From: JAEZFI01 sp044508215 | GTDB taxonomy: Bacteria; Actinomycetota; Acidimicrobiia; Acidimicrobiales; Microtrichaceae | Assembly (NCBI GenBank): GCA_044508215.1 | Contig: JBIQID010000106.1 | Location: 1-11,025 of the forward strand | Direction of reading: 5' to 3' | DNA: 11,025 bases | Part shown: in pieces, positions 9,189 through 11,025 of the stretch | Layout: every line of letters starts with the position of its first letter | How positions within the stretch are numbered: the stretch's first letter is position 1 | Notes under the pieces: model-generated | Databases searched by the model: none | What the model saw: the letters and a program-made list of their open reading frames with translations, nothing else | What the model was told of the DNA's origin: nothing | Program-made: the position numbers and the translations under genes

Positions 9189-10247
9189 ATGGACGAACCC
9201 GTGGAGGAGCTGCAGGGCGAGGCTGAGGCGGATGCCGTGCTCACCGCCGTGGACCCGGCGACGTACCACCGTTCGATCGCCGAGCTGGCCCGACCGGACG
9301 ACGGCTCGGTGCTCGGGATGCTCGCCTACGACGAGAACCTTCCGTACCACGATCCTCGCTGCGTGGTGGTCGAACCGGTCCCGCGGGGCCGTGACGAGAT
9401 CGCCCTGTTCGGCAACGCCGCCTACCGGGGGTTCGACTCCGTGCTGGTCGAGGCGTTCGCCGACCCCGCGGTCGCCCACCTCCTGAACGACCTCCACCAC
9501 CGCCTGGTGCACGAGGGAGCGAACGTCGCCCTGGTGACGAACCACGGGCAGATCATCGACATCGCACTGGTGCTCGGCGCCCTGGTGATGGCGCTCTCCG
9601 ACCCGGAACGCTCCTACGGGGTGCTCGGTGAGTCCGCCACGCTCGAGGAGATCTCGGCGCGGTCGAACGTGCTGGTCAGTCGGATGGTGACGACCCGCCA
9701 GGCGTTCGGCATCCCGGCGATCCAGGTCCTCGAGCACTTCACGCGGACGTTCCTGAGCATCCCGCAGACCGCCAGCCGCCGTCGTTCGCGCCTCACCCCC
9801 GAGCTGGTGCGGGCGAACAACGACGTCATGCGCCGCGAGCTGGACCGCCGGCTGGACGGGGGCGGTCAGCTGGTGGCCATGGCAGCGAGTGGCAGCCAGG
9901 ACCTCTCCCTGGCAGCGAACCTCGCTCAGCGGGTCCAGGCGTCCTGGCGCCAGTTCCGTGGGGAGGAGCCCCGCGAGACGCCGAGCCTCCACCTCCAACC
10001 GCTCTACCGGGGGACCATCTCGCTGATGATCCAGACCCGAGACGTCCTGCCGGTGTCGTTGTCGCTCGAGCCCGCGCACCCCTCGTGCGTCATCGGGCCG
10101 ATCACCCGTGTCCGGGACGACGACGACTGCCACCGGGTGATGGAGTGGATCGCCGACGCGCACGAGCAGGCGACCGGCGTGCACACCGTGTACCACCGTG
10201 CCGAGGACCCGCTGCTCGAGCAGATCCGGGCGGTCCTCCGCTCCTGA
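9189..10247 (+). CDS. Divergent glycerolipid acyltransferase-like protein (HX4D motif)
   Basis: 352 residues, no signal peptide and no clear TM segment, so probably cytoplasmic or membrane-peripheral. Not recognised as a named gene. ALVTNHGQIIDIALVLGAL (114-132) contains an N-H-X4-D motif (His119, Asp124) in a hydrophobic setting, as in motif I of PlsB/PlsC glycerol-phosphate acyltransferases. Further on, LVAMAASGSQD (228-238) occupies the place of a beta strand and motif III, but the PEGT or EGGRS signature is absent. DVLPVSLSLEP (285-295) resembles motif IV. The His-to-motif III spacing (about 115 residues) is longer than the usual 70-80. A basic, helical stretch (about 196-222, SRRRSRLTPELVR) lies between. 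The ATG at 9189 is chosen because a -10 box lies just upstream; an in-frame GTG at 9051 would run across the divergent gene's start. The N-terminal 60 residues are acidic. An acyltransferase is an inference from short motifs; it may be a catalytically altered relative. Confidence 0.6.
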   Translation: MDEPVEELQGEAEADAVLTAVDPATYHRSIAELARPDDGSVLGMLAYDENLPYHDPRCVVVEPVPRGRDEIALFGNAAYRGFDSVLVEAFADPAVAHLLNDLHHRLVHEGANVALVTNHGQIIDIALVLGALVMALSDPERSYGVLGESATLEEISARSNVLVSRMVTTRQAFGIPAIQVLEHFTRTFLSIPQTASRRRSRLTPELVRANNDVMRRELDRRLDGGGQLVAMAASGSQDLSLAANLAQRVQASWRQFRGEEPRETPSLHLQPLYRGTISLMIQTRDVLPVSLSLEPAHPSCVIGPITRVRDDDDCHRVMEWIADAHEQATGVHTVYHRAEDPLLEQIRAVLRS

Positions 10248-10269
10248 GGTGGCGGTCGCCGCGGCGGGG

Positions 10270-10275
10270 TAGGGT
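10270..10275 (+). promoter_or_regulatory. Putative -10 box (TAGGGT) for the downstream lipoprotein gene
   Basis: TAGGGT lies in the 58-nt gap after the acyltransferase-like gene. A start near 10282 gives a leader of about 24 nt that includes the Shine-Dalgarno sequence. The context GGTAGGGTCCGAC resembles the box before ftsE. No good -35 was found. Suggests the lipoprotein gene can be transcribed on its own. Confidence 0.5.
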
Positions 10276-10293
10276 CCGACGCGGGAGCTGGCC

Positions 10294-10300
10294 GGGAGGA
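10294..10300 (+). promoter_or_regulatory. Strong Shine-Dalgarno of the lipoprotein gene
   Basis: GGGAGGA with 5 nt before the ATG at 10306 supports that start. The sequence CTGGCCGGGAGGAACGAGATG nearly repeats the leader of the metallopeptidase lipoprotein gene on the other strand. Confidence 0.8.
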
Positions 10301-10305
10301 ACGAG

Positions 10306-10968
10306 ATGGGCGTGAGGATCGCCGTGGCGGCGTTGCTGGCGGCGTCCGTCGGCCTGGCAGCGTGCGGGTCCGGCGACGGTTCGGGCGACCTCGCGGCGCG
10401 ACGTTCTCCAACGGAGGAAGCGGCGCGTGCCTTCGGCGAGATGGGTGGCCGGCGCCCCTGGGACGATCGCCAGGGGAGCAGTGGGAACGACTCCGCTGCT
10501 CCGTCTCCGGCCACGGACGAGCCGGTCGTCGGGGAGGTTCCGCCGGAGCTTCCCGACGGCGCGGCCGAGGACCCGGTGTGCGTGGCAGCGCAGGGCGTCC
10601 GCGACCTCGACGACCGGTCTGCCGCCGCGACCAACGACGCGATGTCCGACGTCATCACGGGCGACCTCGAGGGCGCGGAGAGCGCGCTCGAGGCGGCAGT
10701 CGGCGAGATCTCGGCGCTGCTGCCGGAGATCGACGCTGTCTACCGCGACCTCGAGGCGGCGGTCCCCGAGGACTACCGCGACGACGTCGCCCTGCTCCGC
10801 AGCTACACGCGGACGATGCTCGAGAAGTTCTCAGCCGCGAAGGGCATGGCGGACATCATGCGGATCGCCTCGGAGACGAACGTGGGCGAGACGATGGAGA
10901 CAGCGGCCGCGGTCCTGCGACTGGATCAGCTCACCCGCGAACGCTGCGGGATCGTGTTCAGCAGCTGA
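10306..10968 (+). CDS. Putative lipoprotein of unknown function
   Basis: 220 residues; family not recognised. The N-terminus is a textbook lipoprotein signal: MGVR, hydrophobic core 5-16 and lipobox LAAC (17-20), with Cys20 the lipidated residue, so the mature protein should sit on the outer face of the cytoplasmic membrane. Residues 21-90 are low-complexity (Gly, Ser, Pro and charged), probably a flexible tether. Residues 91-220 look all-helical and acidic (ESALEAAVGEISALLPEIDAVYRDLEAAV, in pieces), suggesting a small helical bundle. Cys92 and Cys214 at the two ends of this domain could form a disulfide. The start is fixed by a strong Shine-Dalgarno sequence and the signal peptide. It follows the acyltransferase-like gene on the same strand by 58 nt but has its own -10 box. 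No catalytic motif is visible; a binding or structural role is only a guess. Confidence 0.8.
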   Translation: MGVRIAVAALLAASVGLAACGSGDGSGDLAARRSPTEEAARAFGEMGGRRPWDDRQGSSGNDSAAPSPATDEPVVGEVPPELPDGAAEDPVCVAAQGVRDLDDRSAAATNDAMSDVITGDLEGAESALEAAVGEISALLPEIDAVYRDLEAAVPEDYRDDVALLRSYTRTMLEKFSAAKGMADIMRIASETNVGETMETAAAVLRLDQLTRERCGIVFSS

Positions 10969-11025
10969 GCCCCGGGTAGCGGAGGACGAAGAAGCGAGCG
11001 CCAGCGAGTGAAGCTGAGCCGGAGC
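10969..11025. other. Purine-rich sequence at right edge, unassigned
   Basis: After the lipoprotein stop the + strand is strongly purine-rich with near-repeats of GCGAGCG and CAGCGAG. It could be spacer, the end of a convergent gene (a - strand frame is open from the edge to a TGA at 10960-10958, ending RYPGLSC) or the start of a + strand gene (GTG at 11008). Too short to decide; no terminator is visible. Confidence 0.3.

Noticed and set aside
6692..9226. 844-codon + strand open frame spanning the DUF2207 gene and the antisense of the peptidase gene
   Set aside because: Arg/Pro/Gly/Ala-rich product without domains; it overlaps two well-supported genes in other frames. A typical artefact of very GC-rich DNA where stops are rare.
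9089..9244. Longer N-terminus for the M8 lipoprotein from the ATG at 9244
   Set aside because: It would overlap the divergent gene's start and bury the signal peptide; the strong Shine-Dalgarno sequence supports 9088.
9126..10658. 510-codon - strand open frame opposite the acyltransferase-like gene
   Set aside because: The opposite strand has a promoter-like box, a motif-bearing product and the expected codon bias; this frame has none of them.

Overview
The window is a gene-dense, very GC-rich stretch with strong G/C third-position bias, best explained as the chromosome of a high-GC actinobacterium. The evidence is FtsE and FtsX sequences of actinobacterial character, TANNNT-type -10 boxes with at least one apparently leaderless transcript, GTG starts and a prfB without the programmed frameshift. 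The clustering secA-prfB-ftsE-ftsX differs from Mycobacterium and is closer to the Bacillus arrangement. An early-branching class such as Acidimicrobiia is my inference, not something the sequence proves.

Left part (1-5029): a housekeeping block on the + strand. It holds the 3' three quarters of secA (SecA1-type preprotein translocase ATPase, entering from the left edge), prfB (release factor 2), then ftsE and ftsX (ATPase and membrane subunit of the complex that activates cell-wall hydrolases at the division septum). secA and prfB are 9 nt apart and ftsE and ftsX are 2 nt apart. A promoter-like box lies between the two pairs.

Middle (5038-7841): a probable leaderless transcript starts exactly at the GTG of a crotonase-fold acyl-CoA enzyme. 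Its active-site residues look isomerase-like rather than like a classical enoyl-CoA hydratase. Its stop codon overlaps the GTG start of a large exported and membrane-anchored DUF2207 protein with a Gly-rich tail ending in Trp.

Right part (7842-11025): on the - strand, a lipoprotein with a leishmanolysin-like (M8) metallopeptidase domain converges on the DUF2207 gene. A 100-bp divergent intergenic region with a short palindrome separates it from a + strand gene that has an HX4D acyltransferase-like motif but no recognisable PEGT motif. The last gene is an unrecognised lipoprotein with a perfect lipobox. The two lipoprotein genes share a nearly identical ribosome-binding leader, which is the only strong Shine-Dalgarno sequence in the window.

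No tRNA, rRNA, CRISPR array, insertion sequence, phage gene or integration scar was seen. No stretch over about 300 bases lacks a gene. I see no clearly new multi-gene system. The best leads are the divergent acyltransferase-like gene, the bacterial M8-type lipoprotein beside it, and the crotonase with substituted catalytic glutamates.
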